A stretch of 64,000 nt of DNA from an uncultured bacterium (GTDB lineage: Bacteria > Verrucomicrobiota > Lentisphaeria > Oligosphaerales > Oligosphaeraceae), in assembly GCA_902776645.1 (NCBI GenBank), contig CACYQT010000008.1, forward strand, positions 1 through 64,000. Direction: 5' to 3'. The notes under the pieces are model-generated. The model did not search any database. It was given only the letters and a program-made list of their open reading frames with translations, and was not told where the DNA came from. Both the position numbers and the translations under genes were made by a program. The first letter of the stretch is position 1. Each line of letters starts with the position of its first letter. Shown here in pieces: positions 14,882 to 22,597 of the stretch.

Positions 14882-17845
14882 TCACCCATGGATGTATTTC
14901 CGCAGCGTCTCCACCAGTTCGGCGGCGTTGACGGGCTTTGGAATATGCGCGTTCATGCCGACGGACAGCGATTTCCGCTTGTCCTCCTCAAAAGCGTTGG
15001 CGGACAAGGCGATAATGACAACGGGCTTCCCGTCGTCCGGCAAGGCGCGGATCGCCTCCGTCGCCTCGTAGCCGTTCATGACAGGCATCTGGATGTCCAT
15101 CAGAATCGCATCGTAAAACCGCATGCCGTTCTGCTTGACCATCTCGACGGCTTCCATGCCGTTGCACGCCATATCGACAACCATGCCGGAATCCTCCAGA
15201 ATTTCCACCGCGATTTCACGGTTCAACTCATTGTCGTCAACCAAAAGGATCTTTTTCCCTTCCAATGACTTCGGTTCATGGATCACCTCTGCCTCCCGCG
15301 TCTCCGCTTCTTCTTCCGACTGGATTTTCAGCGGCAGCTTCACGGTGAAAACAGACCCGTTGCCAAGCTCGCTCGCGACGGTGATCGTGCCGTTCATGAG
15401 CGTCACAAGACGTTTTGTAATCGCCAAGCCCAGCCCCACTCCACTTTCTTTCATGACCTCCTCGCGGTTCTCACGGACGAAGCTCTCGAACATGCCCGCC
15501 ATGAACTCCTTGCTCATGCCAATGCCCGTGTCTTCGACGATGATGGAATACATGCAGACGCCGTCTTTCACATCTTCTTCCTGTTCAAGCCTCAACGTGA
15601 CCGTCCCGCCTTCCGCCGTGTATTTGACGGCATTCGTGAGCAGATTGATCACCACTTGATTGATGTGAAGAATGTCCGCACGGACGCGGCGGTCGCGAAT
15701 CCCATCGTAAACCGTTTTGTAGTCGATATTTTTGGCCGTCGCCAGCGGTGAAACGATCGGCGCGATTCCGTCCATGATCTCCAGCAGATCGGCTGGCTCC
15801 TCCGTAATCTCCACGTGGCCGCTCTCCACGCGGCTCATGTCCAGAACATCGTTCAGCAACGAAAGGAGATGCATGCCGGCATTCTTGATCTTCTGCAAAC
15901 TGTCGGCGACTTTGTCGATGTCATGGATATGCTTCTGGGCAATATCCGTGAATCCGATGATGGCGTTCATGGGCGTGCGCACGTCATGGCTCATGTTGAA
16001 CAAAAACGCGCTTTTCGCCCTGCTGGCCGCCTCCGCCCTGTCCCGTGCCTCCTTCAGTTCGTTCTGATATTCAAGCTCCTTCTCCAGTTCGCCGATGGCG
16101 ATTTCATTGCGGACCTGCTGGTCGATGTTCAGAAGACCGAAGACCAACTTGTCCGGATCATCCTGGTCCTGCGTAAATTTGATACGGTAGTACTGAACCT
16201 GCCCGTCAATCATGAGGCGCTCTTCGAATTTATAGACAGGATCCTTCATCAACGCTTCGGTGATGACGTCACGACCGTCCCTTACCAATAATTCCTTACG
16301 GTCTTCCTCGACGACCATTTGCTCCAGCTGCCGTTTGAAAACAGTGTAGCCAATTTTCTCCCCTTCGAAGACGTTCAAGGCTTTTTCCAAACTGGCGGAC
16401 GTGCGGTAGATGGTCAGTTCGTCATTTTTCTTGTCGATGATCCCCACGAACTCAAAATCATCCGCCAGAGAAGCGATAACGGCCATGTATTCAGCGCGTT
16501 GCATCTCCCCCCGCTTCACTTCGTCGATGCTGTGGATGCCGATGACAAGCCCTTTGATCGAACGATCCGCCGCATAGTCCGCCGTGAATTTTATCTGGCT
16601 GTAGGATACATCGTCGCCGATCCGCCACCTGAAATTCACGAAATAGGCGGGATCCGTCTTAAGATGGTTCAGGACGACCTCCTTGCCCGCCCTCTCGATG
16701 AACTTTTCGCGGTCCGGCTCATAGACGGCATGCTCCGCGAAGAGCTGCAGGCGCTTTAAGAAATTCCGCTCCTCACGCCAGCCGGGGATGATGGCCGACA
16801 GCGTGTCGGACACACGGTAGATGGTCGTGTTCGCATACGCATCCGTCGTCAAGTCAACATAATTCACGCAGCCAAAATCCTCCGTCAAGCCCTCGATGAC
16901 GACCATTTGCTCGGCACGTTGCGCCTCCTGTCTCATCTCCTCGTCGATGCTGTGGATGCCGATGACAAGCCCTTTGATCGACCGATCCGCCGCATAGTCC
17001 GCCGTGAATTTTATCTGGCTGTAGGATACATCGTCGCCGATCCGCCACCTGAAATTCACGAAATAGGCGGGATCCGTTTTCAGATGGTTCAGGACGACCT
17101 CCTTGCCTGCCCTCTCGATGAACTTTTCGCGGTCCGGCTCGTAGACGGCATGCTCCGTGAAGAGCTGCAGGCGCTTTAGGAAATTCCGCTCCTCACGCCA
17201 GCCGGGGATGATGGCCGACAGCGCGTCGGACACACGGTAGATGGTCGTGTTCGCATACGCATCCGTCGTCAAATCAACATAATTCACGCAGCCAAAATCC
17301 TCCGTCAGCCCTTCGATGACGACCAGTTGCTCAGCATGCTGCGCCTCAAGCCTCATCTCCTCGTCGATGCTGTGGATGCCGACAACAAGCCCTTTGATCG
17401 AGCAATCCGCCGCATAGTCCGCCGTGAATTTCATCTGGGTGTAGGAAAAGTCTTCGCCATTCCGAATCCGGAAGTTCACAAAATAGGCGGGATTTTTCTG
17501 TAAATGCGACAGGACCAGGCTTAGGCTTGTTCTCTCTATGAACCGTTCACGATCCGGCTCATAGACCGCGTATTGGGAAAACAGCCTGAAACGCTCCTGT
17601 GAATTCCGCTCGGTCGCCCAGCCGGGGATGATGGCCGCAAGCGTGTCGGAAATGCGAAAGATCGTCGTGTTTTCATAGGCGTCCGTCGTCAGATCGACAT
17701 AATTCAGACAAACGAAATCCTCCGTCAACCCTGCGATGACGGCACGCTGTTTGGCATCCTTCTCCATGCCGTTCATACGACGGCGCTCCCGCTCATATTC
17801 CTCCATTCCTTTGCGCCATTCTTTGTTTGTCTGTTCGGAATCCAT
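14882..17845 (-). CDS. Cytosolic hybrid histidine kinase-response regulator with tandem sensor repeats
   Basis: A 987-residue protein with no membrane segment. Residues about 22-161, 162-301 and 302-441 are three 140-residue repeats (each 'V/AVIxGLTEDFxC..NYVDLTTDAY.NTTI.R.SD.L.AIIPGW'), and about 442-580 is a fourth, strongly diverged one; they look PAS-like. A linker 'ELEKELEYQNELKEARDRAE' leads to HisKA with 'MSHDVRTPMNAIIGF' (His about 618). The HATPase has 'NLLTNAVKYT', 'EDTGIGMSKE' and 'GVGLGLAI'. The C-terminal receiver has 'LLVDDNELNRE' and phosphoacceptor Asp in 'LMDIQMPVMNG' (about 915). The signal sensed is unknown. No separate partner regulator is adjacent; the divergent gene is a DUF2264 protein. 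Confidence 0.93.
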   Translation of the reverse strand: MDSEQTNKEWRKGMEEYERERRRMNGMEKDAKQRAVIAGLTEDFVCLNYVDLTTDAYENTTIFRISDTLAAIIPGWATERNSQERFRLFSQYAVYEPDRERFIERTSLSLVLSHLQKNPAYFVNFRIRNGEDFSYTQMKFTADYAADCSIKGLVVGIHSIDEEMRLEAQHAEQLVVIEGLTEDFGCVNYVDLTTDAYANTTIYRVSDALSAIIPGWREERNFLKRLQLFTEHAVYEPDREKFIERAGKEVVLNHLKTDPAYFVNFRWRIGDDVSYSQIKFTADYAADRSIKGLVIGIHSIDEEMRQEAQRAEQMVVIEGLTEDFGCVNYVDLTTDAYANTTIYRVSDTLSAIIPGWREERNFLKRLQLFAEHAVYEPDREKFIERAGKEVVLNHLKTDPAYFVNFRWRIGDDVSYSQIKFTADYAADRSIKGLVIGIHSIDEVKRGEMQRAEYMAVIASLADDFEFVGIIDKKNDELTIYRTSASLEKALNVFEGEKIGYTVFKRQLEQMVVEEDRKELLVRDGRDVITEALMKDPVYKFEERLMIDGQVQYYRIKFTQDQDDPDKLVFGLLNIDQQVRNEIAIGELEKELEYQNELKEARDRAEAASRAKSAFLFNMSHDVRTPMNAIIGFTDIAQKHIHDIDKVADSLQKIKNAGMHLLSLLNDVLDMSRVESGHVEITEEPADLLEIMDGIAPIVSPLATAKNIDYKTVYDGIRDRRVRADILHINQVVINLLTNAVKYTAEGGTVTLRLEQEEDVKDGVCMYSIIVEDTGIGMSKEFMAGMFESFVRENREEVMKESGVGLGLAITKRLVTLMNGTITVASELGNGSVFTVKLPLKIQSEEEAETREAEVIHEPKSLEGKKILLVDDNELNREIAVEILEDSGMVVDMACNGMEAVEMVKQNGMRFYDAILMDIQMPVMNGYEATEAIRALPDDGKPVVIIALSANAFEEDKRKSLSVGMNAHIPKPVNAAELVETLRKYIHG
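16521..17780 (-). repeat. Three in-frame 420-bp tandem repeats within the hybrid kinase gene
   Basis: The sequence repeats at a strict offset of 420 bp: blocks at about 16521-16940, 16941-17360 and 17361-17780. The first two blocks (the middle two protein repeats) are almost identical at DNA level over long stretches, and the third is more diverged. This points to a recent in-frame duplication or gene-conversion event in a sensor module. Confidence 0.9.
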
Positions 17846-18145
17846 AACCCATCCTCAACAGTCATCCGTCTTCCTGCTCCATTCTCCGGAATGAATCATT
17901 CCGCCCTTTTCCGACGACTGTCGTCCAAAGAAATACTCTTCTACTCAACTATTACTCAACGTAATATATAAGCCATAAAAGATTTTCACAACTGACGCCG
18001 TACATTTTTTATCCATGACCATCCCATGACAACATGCGGACAGTCGTGGAAACATTGTATTTTTTCTCCGCAATGATTGCAATCAGCCCACAATCATATA
18101 AAATATTCGTCATCGAACATCATTCTCATGAGACAAAGGAAAACC
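17846..18145. other. 300-bp gap between divergent genes, with a palindrome
   Basis: The AT-rich region separates the hybrid kinase from the DUF2264 gene. A perfect inverted repeat GGAATGA-A-TCATTCC lies at 17888-17902, 43 nt upstream of the kinase start, and could be an operator. No convincing promoter pair, RNA gene or ORF was seen; a weak TTGCAA/TAAAAT pair sits near 18077-18104. Confidence 0.4.
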
Positions 18146-19291
18146 ATGAACAACGACCGTCAATATTGGCTCGACTGCTTGCTGAAAATCGCCGCACCAG
18201 TTTTGGAAGCACTTGCAAACGATGAACTTAGGGAAAGAATGCCTGTTGAATCGCAATCGGACATCGCAGACCGCAAGAACTACACCTATCTGGAGGCGTT
18301 CGGGCGGACGGTCGTCGGCATGGCGCCATGGTTGGGTTGCCAAACGCTTGAAGGCGAAGAGGAAAAGCTACGCCGCCATTACGCCGAATTGGTCCGCCAA
18401 TGCCTCTCCGTCTGCTGCGATCCAGCGAAAAACGACAACATGAATTTTTCACATGGGTTCCAGCCGATCGTCGATGCCGCCTTTCTGGCCGAAGGCATCC
18501 TCCGCGCGCCGCATGAACTGTGGGAACCGCTGGATGACGACGTCAAGTCGCGTATGCTCAACGCCATGCGCGCCACCCGCACACGGAAGCCCCACCGCAA
18601 CAACTGGCTCCTGTTCTCCGCCATTATCGAATGCCTTCTCCACCATGCGAAAGCCGCCGACTGGGATCCCATGCGCATCGACTACGCCATCCACAAACAT
18701 CAGGACTGGTATCTCGGCGACGGATGGTACGGCGACGGACCACGCTTCAACCTCAACTACTACAACAGCTTCGTCATCCAGCCCATGTTCATCGACGTTC
18801 TGCGCGAAGTCGCTTCCGAATACAAGGAATGGGGCGCCTTGCAGCCGGACGTGACGAAACGCGCCGCGCAGTTCGCTTTCCATCTGGAACAGTTGATTTC
18901 ACCGGAAGGCACCTATCCCGCCGTCGGCCGCTCCCTTGCCTACCGTTTCGGAGCCTTCCAATCGCTTGCGCAGGCCGCCCTGCTCGACTTCCTGCCAGCG
19001 GAACTGCCTCCCGCGCAAGTTCGTAGCGCCCTCACCGCCGTCATTCGCCGCATCATGTCCGCGAATAACATGTTCGACGAAAACGGCTGGCTGCGCATCG
19101 GCGTTTATGGGCATCAGCCGCGCATGGGCGAAGGCTACATTTCCACGGGAAGCCTCTATCTCTGTTCCGCCGTCTTCCTTCCGCTTGGCCTCGACGCAGA
19201 CGCCCCCTTCTGGAAGGACGCCCCGTTGCCATGGACGCAGAAAAAGATATGGGACGGAGAGGACACCGTCTGCCGCCATGCCATCTTCTGA
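18146..19291 (+). CDS. DUF2264 domain protein
   Basis: A 381-residue cytosolic protein (no signal peptide). 'NYTYLEAFGRTVVGMAPWL' near the N-terminus and 'YLGDGWYGDGPRFNLNYYNSFVIQPM' in the middle (shown in parts: GDGWYGDGP, YYNSFVIQP) are hallmarks of DUF2264, an alpha/alpha-barrel family found in uronate and polysaccharide loci whose reaction is not well defined. I start at ATG 18146, which has AAAGGA just upstream. The frame is open further upstream to 18077, but that part reads as low-complexity leader. It is convergent with the AAA ATPase. Confidence 0.85.
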   Translation: MNNDRQYWLDCLLKIAAPVLEALANDELRERMPVESQSDIADRKNYTYLEAFGRTVVGMAPWLGCQTLEGEEEKLRRHYAELVRQCLSVCCDPAKNDNMNFSHGFQPIVDAAFLAEGILRAPHELWEPLDDDVKSRMLNAMRATRTRKPHRNNWLLFSAIIECLLHHAKAADWDPMRIDYAIHKHQDWYLGDGWYGDGPRFNLNYYNSFVIQPMFIDVLREVASEYKEWGALQPDVTKRAAQFAFHLEQLISPEGTYPAVGRSLAYRFGAFQSLAQAALLDFLPAELPPAQVRSALTAVIRRIMSANNMFDENGWLRIGVYGHQPRMGEGYISTGSLYLCSAVFLPLGLDADAPFWKDAPLPWTQKKIWDGEDTVCRHAIF

Positions 19292-19357
19292 TGACAATTA
19301 CCACAATCAACTACCTTACAACGATTTGCAATCTATCACTCCTATGCCAATAGATTG

Positions 19358-20707
19358 TCACGCTTCCTCTTTGCCTATCCGTGATATGGCATAAAGCGGC
19401 AAATTGGCAAGAAGGAACTTAAAATCTTTGTTTTCTGAATCACCCTTGGTTGGAATGGTATCCGTCAAGTCACGCCGATAATCGATCATGGACGCACGGA
19501 TGGCAAAAGGAATCTTGTATTTTCTGCAGAATCCCATCAAGCTGCGGGACTTCAGATTTGTCTCAGCCTTCACTTCCAACGGAATGACATCCATCCCATG
19601 CTGATAGATGAAATCCACTTCATTGCTCCCGTTCGCCCAATAATATGGAACAATATCTGTTTCAGCCAGCAATTGCTGGTGGACATACTGCTCTGTCAAA
19701 GCCCCCTTGAACTCCGTGAAAATCCTGTTGCCTTCCAAAATGGAACGTGGATCCAAATCGCTTTGCGCACCAAGCAATCCTACATCCACAAGAAACAGTT
19801 TGAATATGTCTTCCTCCACGTATGCGGCCAACGGCATACTCGGTTTGGAAACACGCTTGACACGATAAAGCAGCCCTGCATCGCAAAGCCACTGGATCGC
19901 CTCCGCGAAGTCACTCTTCCGCGCATTCTTCTCCAGCTTCGACAAGAAGAATTTCTTATTCTCCTTCGCCAACTGCATGGGCACGGAATTCCACACCATG
20001 CGGATGCTTGGAACAATTTCAGGCGGAGTATGCTTGCCGAAATCCCTGTCATAATCCATCAAAAGTTCTTTTTGGATGGCTCGCGCTTTGAAAAAATCAC
20101 GGTTTTTCACAAAAGAATCGACAACCGCAGGCATGCCGCCAACGAAATAATAGTAACGCAGATAGTCGATGAACTTTTCCTTGTAAATACTTGCATTCTC
20201 CCAATCGCCCTGCTGAATGACCTGCACGAACGCCTCCTCCCCCATCGCCTCCAGAAATTCCAGATAGCTCATCGGATGAAGTGTCAACGTATCCACTTTG
20301 CCGACAGGGAAGCCTGTTCCCGTCAATGACGCCACGCCAAGATAGGAACCAGCCGCCGCAACATGGTACTGCGGCGCATCTTCACAAAAATATTTCAGAC
20401 ATGTCACGGCTCGTGGAGCCTCCTGGATTTCATCCAGAATGATGAGCGTTTTTCCAGGCGTAATCGGATGTCCGCAATGCAATTGTAAAGCCGTGATGAT
20501 TCTTTCAATCGAAAAATCGTGCTCAAATATGCGCTTTGCCGATTCATCCTTGTCAAAATTGACATATGCAATATTATGAAAACAAGTCCGTCCAAATTCA
20601 TTCAATAGCCATGTCTTCCCGACTTGGCGTGCTCCTTGAAAAAGCAACGGCTTACGTGAATCGGACTCCATCCATGACTTAAGTTGTTTTATAGAAATAC
20701 GTTTCAT
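19358..20707 (-). CDS. AAA+ ATPase of the AAA_14/DUF4143 family
   Basis: A 449-residue protein with Walker A 'GARQVGKT' (about residues 25-32), Walker B 'LIILDEIQEA' (about 90-99), sensor-like 'AAAGSYLGV', and the C-terminal DUF4143 nuclease-like domain ('TEQYVHQQLL...YYWANGSNEVDFI', 'IPLEVKAE'). The E-VDF-EvKa pattern is that of a restriction-endonuclease-like fold. These ATPases are common in gut bacteria, often isolated and probably mobile, and their function is unknown. AGAGGT precedes ATG 20707. A repeat array lies immediately upstream. Confidence 0.9.
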   Translation of the reverse strand: MKRISIKQLKSWMESDSRKPLLFQGARQVGKTWLLNEFGRTCFHNIAYVNFDKDESAKRIFEHDFSIERIITALQLHCGHPITPGKTLIILDEIQEAPRAVTCLKYFCEDAPQYHVAAAGSYLGVASLTGTGFPVGKVDTLTLHPMSYLEFLEAMGEEAFVQVIQQGDWENASIYKEKFIDYLRYYYFVGGMPAVVDSFVKNRDFFKARAIQKELLMDYDRDFGKHTPPEIVPSIRMVWNSVPMQLAKENKKFFLSKLEKNARKSDFAEAIQWLCDAGLLYRVKRVSKPSMPLAAYVEEDIFKLFLVDVGLLGAQSDLDPRSILEGNRIFTEFKGALTEQYVHQQLLAETDIVPYYWANGSNEVDFIYQHGMDVIPLEVKAETNLKSRSLMGFCRKYKIPFAIRASMIDYRRDLTDTIPTKGDSENKDFKFLLANLPLYAISRIGKEEA

Positions 20708-20724
20708 AATGACCTCTGCATTTC

Positions 20725-20855
20725 ATCAACACTTTTTCGAGGATAACTTCACCAATACAATACACTTTTTTGATGATAAATCAACCAATATTCAACACTT
20801 TTCTGGTTATAAATCAACCAGTATTCAACACTTTTCTGGTGATAATTTATATAGT
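20725..20855. repeat. Imperfect 30-33 bp tandem repeats upstream of the AAA ATPase
   Basis: About four units, each with a 'CAACACTTTT' core followed by TCTGGT/GATGAT, ATAA and TCAACCA, start near 20727, 20758, 20791 and 20824. The last two are nearly identical. They cover the expected promoter/leader of the minus-strand ATPase gene. An 84-codon + strand frame runs through the array, but the 11-codon periodicity comes from the repeat and I do not call it a gene. Confidence 0.75.
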
Positions 20856-21150
20856 GCATCAATATTTTTATGCATTATTATTCTTTTTTATCAGCGATTT
20901 GGCATTTCTTCAAGTCAGACAATCGATTCGCCTCTCATAATGCTGAAGATAAATATGATTTGACTGTTTCTAAACAATGATTTAAATTATTCATCCTATC
21001 CCATAAGATTTTCTTCTCCCGTTCGTCTAATTAATCAGACAGCAACTTTATGGGCATGAAACAACGCCGCCCGTTGGGCTTCGCAGCCACCATGCAAAAC
21101 AAAAATTTGATTTTTCAAATGAATATCCTGATGAACAAGGAGAATACGCC
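20856..21150. other. AT-rich intergenic region, no gene seen
   Basis: It continues the 443-bp gap between the divergent AAA ATPase and the exported protein at 21151. I see only a short hairpin (GCCC-GTT-GGGC near 21071) and the RBS AAGGAGA before 21151. No RNA gene or convincing promoter was identified. Confidence 0.4.
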
Positions 21151-22296
21151 ATGCAGAACTTCATAACCAAATATTTTCTCCCCTTATGCTTTGCTTTCTT
21201 TGGTCCTGCACTGCTTGTCAACGTTCTGCCTTTTGCCTCCTTCTTCCAGTTTGACGCATCGCCAGCCAATAAGGCGGATGGCGATAGAACGGACTACTAT
21301 ATTTCCCATGGTTTCGATTTTGCAAACGGCGACAACCTGATAGAGAAAAGATGGAAAGATGGAACGGTCGAATGGGTTCGCAGAAACAAATCGGAATTCA
21401 CAAAAACCTATGAAAAATACGGGCTTGGCCGTAATGTACCATTGGTTCGTTACTGCGCAACAGAAGGTTTTATCGCCAACTATTTCATCAAATACAGACG
21501 TGAATACCCGCGGTCCCGTCGTCTTGACTGGAAACCATGGCGATGGCAATGGTACTTTTTCAAGGATATTCCAACTGTATGTGGTGACGGCGACATTCCC
21601 TTAAGACACTTTTTATACGTGGCTGAAAGGAACAACCTCCCGGTTGAGAAAGTCCGAAGCGTCTATGAAGGTTGCCTTGAACGCTTGGATAATTTTTATG
21701 GAAAAAATGGAATGAGTGATTATGTCAACCGGCAAATCGATGAAGTGGAATTCACCAAACTCAAACCACAAATGATGCAACTTATCACAACCGGCGACGA
21801 AAGATGGCTCCACGACCTTGGCTATGACCGCGTGGAACGGCTTCTCAAAAATTACCGAGAACAGTTTCCACAGGATCTGCCTGACGTTTTCCTTGAGCTT
21901 ATTTCCAGAATAGGAATTTGCACCATAATCGATCATGAATACCAGTGCAATCCGCAACGCCGTATCGCCCTGTATCTTGCTTTATCACATACAGTTTACA
22001 GAGAGAAAAATGAATTCGACTATCTTTATCTCTTTGAAAATCTGAACAAACTGGACAAATTGGATTTGTTCATCAAACAGATATACCCTGAATCCATCAC
22101 CTTCCCTCCCTTGCCTACGCCTCAGAAAAAAAAGAAAGACAAGGATGGGAGAGTAATCAGCTGGCATGGAAATATTTATTATACAGACACCTACGAAGGT
22201 CTCCCCGAACGACAGAAACTGCTGAATATTTCAGCCAACATCGAGGCATGCCGCCAATATTGGCTGGAAGAACTGAAAAAGCAGGACATAAAATAA
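21151..22296 (+). CDS. Unknown protein with N-terminal signal or membrane anchor
   Basis: I do not recognise the family. It is 381 residues; residues 1-32 form a hydrophobic signal or anchor ('KYFLPLCFAFFGPALLVNVL'), and the rest is hydrophilic and rich in aromatic and charged residues, probably helical. There is a Lys-rich stretch 'PQKKKKDKDGR' near residue 332. AAGGAGA lies 9 nt upstream of ATG 21151. The base composition is AT-rich like the preceding region, unlike the GC-rich metabolic genes. It is followed by the sigma-54 promoter region of the DUF2339 gene. Confidence 0.75.
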   Translation: MQNFITKYFLPLCFAFFGPALLVNVLPFASFFQFDASPANKADGDRTDYYISHGFDFANGDNLIEKRWKDGTVEWVRRNKSEFTKTYEKYGLGRNVPLVRYCATEGFIANYFIKYRREYPRSRRLDWKPWRWQWYFFKDIPTVCGDGDIPLRHFLYVAERNNLPVEKVRSVYEGCLERLDNFYGKNGMSDYVNRQIDEVEFTKLKPQMMQLITTGDERWLHDLGYDRVERLLKNYREQFPQDLPDVFLELISRIGICTIIDHEYQCNPQRRIALYLALSHTVYREKNEFDYLYLFENLNKLDKLDLFIKQIYPESITFPPLPTPQKKKKDKDGRVISWHGNIYYTDTYEGLPERQKLLNISANIEACRQYWLEELKKQDIK

Positions 22297-22324
22297 TTTA
22301 TACCTAAAATCACCTCAGCCTGGC

Positions 22325-22369
22325 AAAAAATGTCAGGCAGGTGTACAAAAAATGTCAGCTTGCATGACA
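22325..22369 (+). promoter_or_regulatory. Paired upstream activator sites for the sigma-54 promoter
   Basis: AAAAAATGTCAG occurs twice, at 22325-22336 and 22347-22358, exactly 22 bp apart (two helical turns). The second copy is half of a clean inverted repeat TGTCA-N7-TGACA (22353-22369). The first continues as TGTCAGGCAGGTGTACA, an imperfect version. Such dyads are typical of bacterial enhancer-binding-protein sites, although they lie unusually close (30 nt) to the -24 element. Confidence 0.6.
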
Positions 22370-22398
22370 AAATGCAGTCTCCTTGTACTGAAAACGAC

Positions 22399-22416
22399 TT
22401 GGCACGGTTTTTGCTT
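22399..22416 (+). promoter_or_regulatory. Sigma-54 (RpoN) promoter
   Basis: TTGGCACGGTTTTTGCTT matches the consensus TGGCACG-N4-TTGC at every fixed position, with correct -24/-12 spacing. Transcription would start near 22428, about 170 nt upstream of the DUF2339 gene. Confidence 0.8.
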
Positions 22417-22597
22417 AAAAGATTCAAAATCCTTTTTTGAACCATGAAACCCAACATCAATATAAGGCAAAACCACCATGAAAACCACTGATTCCCCTAG
22501 ACTTTTATTAAATTCCATCTATTGTAGTCCGTATTCCATAAAGGAATGACAGAAGCCATACTTTTCGATGCCATGCGCATAAAGGAGCAATGAATAT
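22417..22597 (+). other. Long leader between the sigma-54 promoter and the DUF2339 gene
   Basis: It contains a possible hairpin (TTCAAAA-TCC-TTTTTTGAA near 22423) and two very short overlapping frames: ATG 22444 (15 codons) and ATG 22478 (23 codons). Either could be a leader peptide; neither is well supported by its RBS. No recognised riboswitch was found. Confidence 0.35.

Noticed and set aside
16521-17780. Assembly artefact as the cause of the tandem repeats in the hybrid kinase
   Set aside because: The three blocks differ at many positions and the reading frame is intact across them, so they look real. Only the near-identical pair would merit checking with long reads.
20709-20963. 84-codon + strand frame through the repeat array
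   Set aside because: Its repetitive peptide simply reflects the 33-bp DNA repeats. It has no RBS and the end is unrelated hydrophobic sequence.
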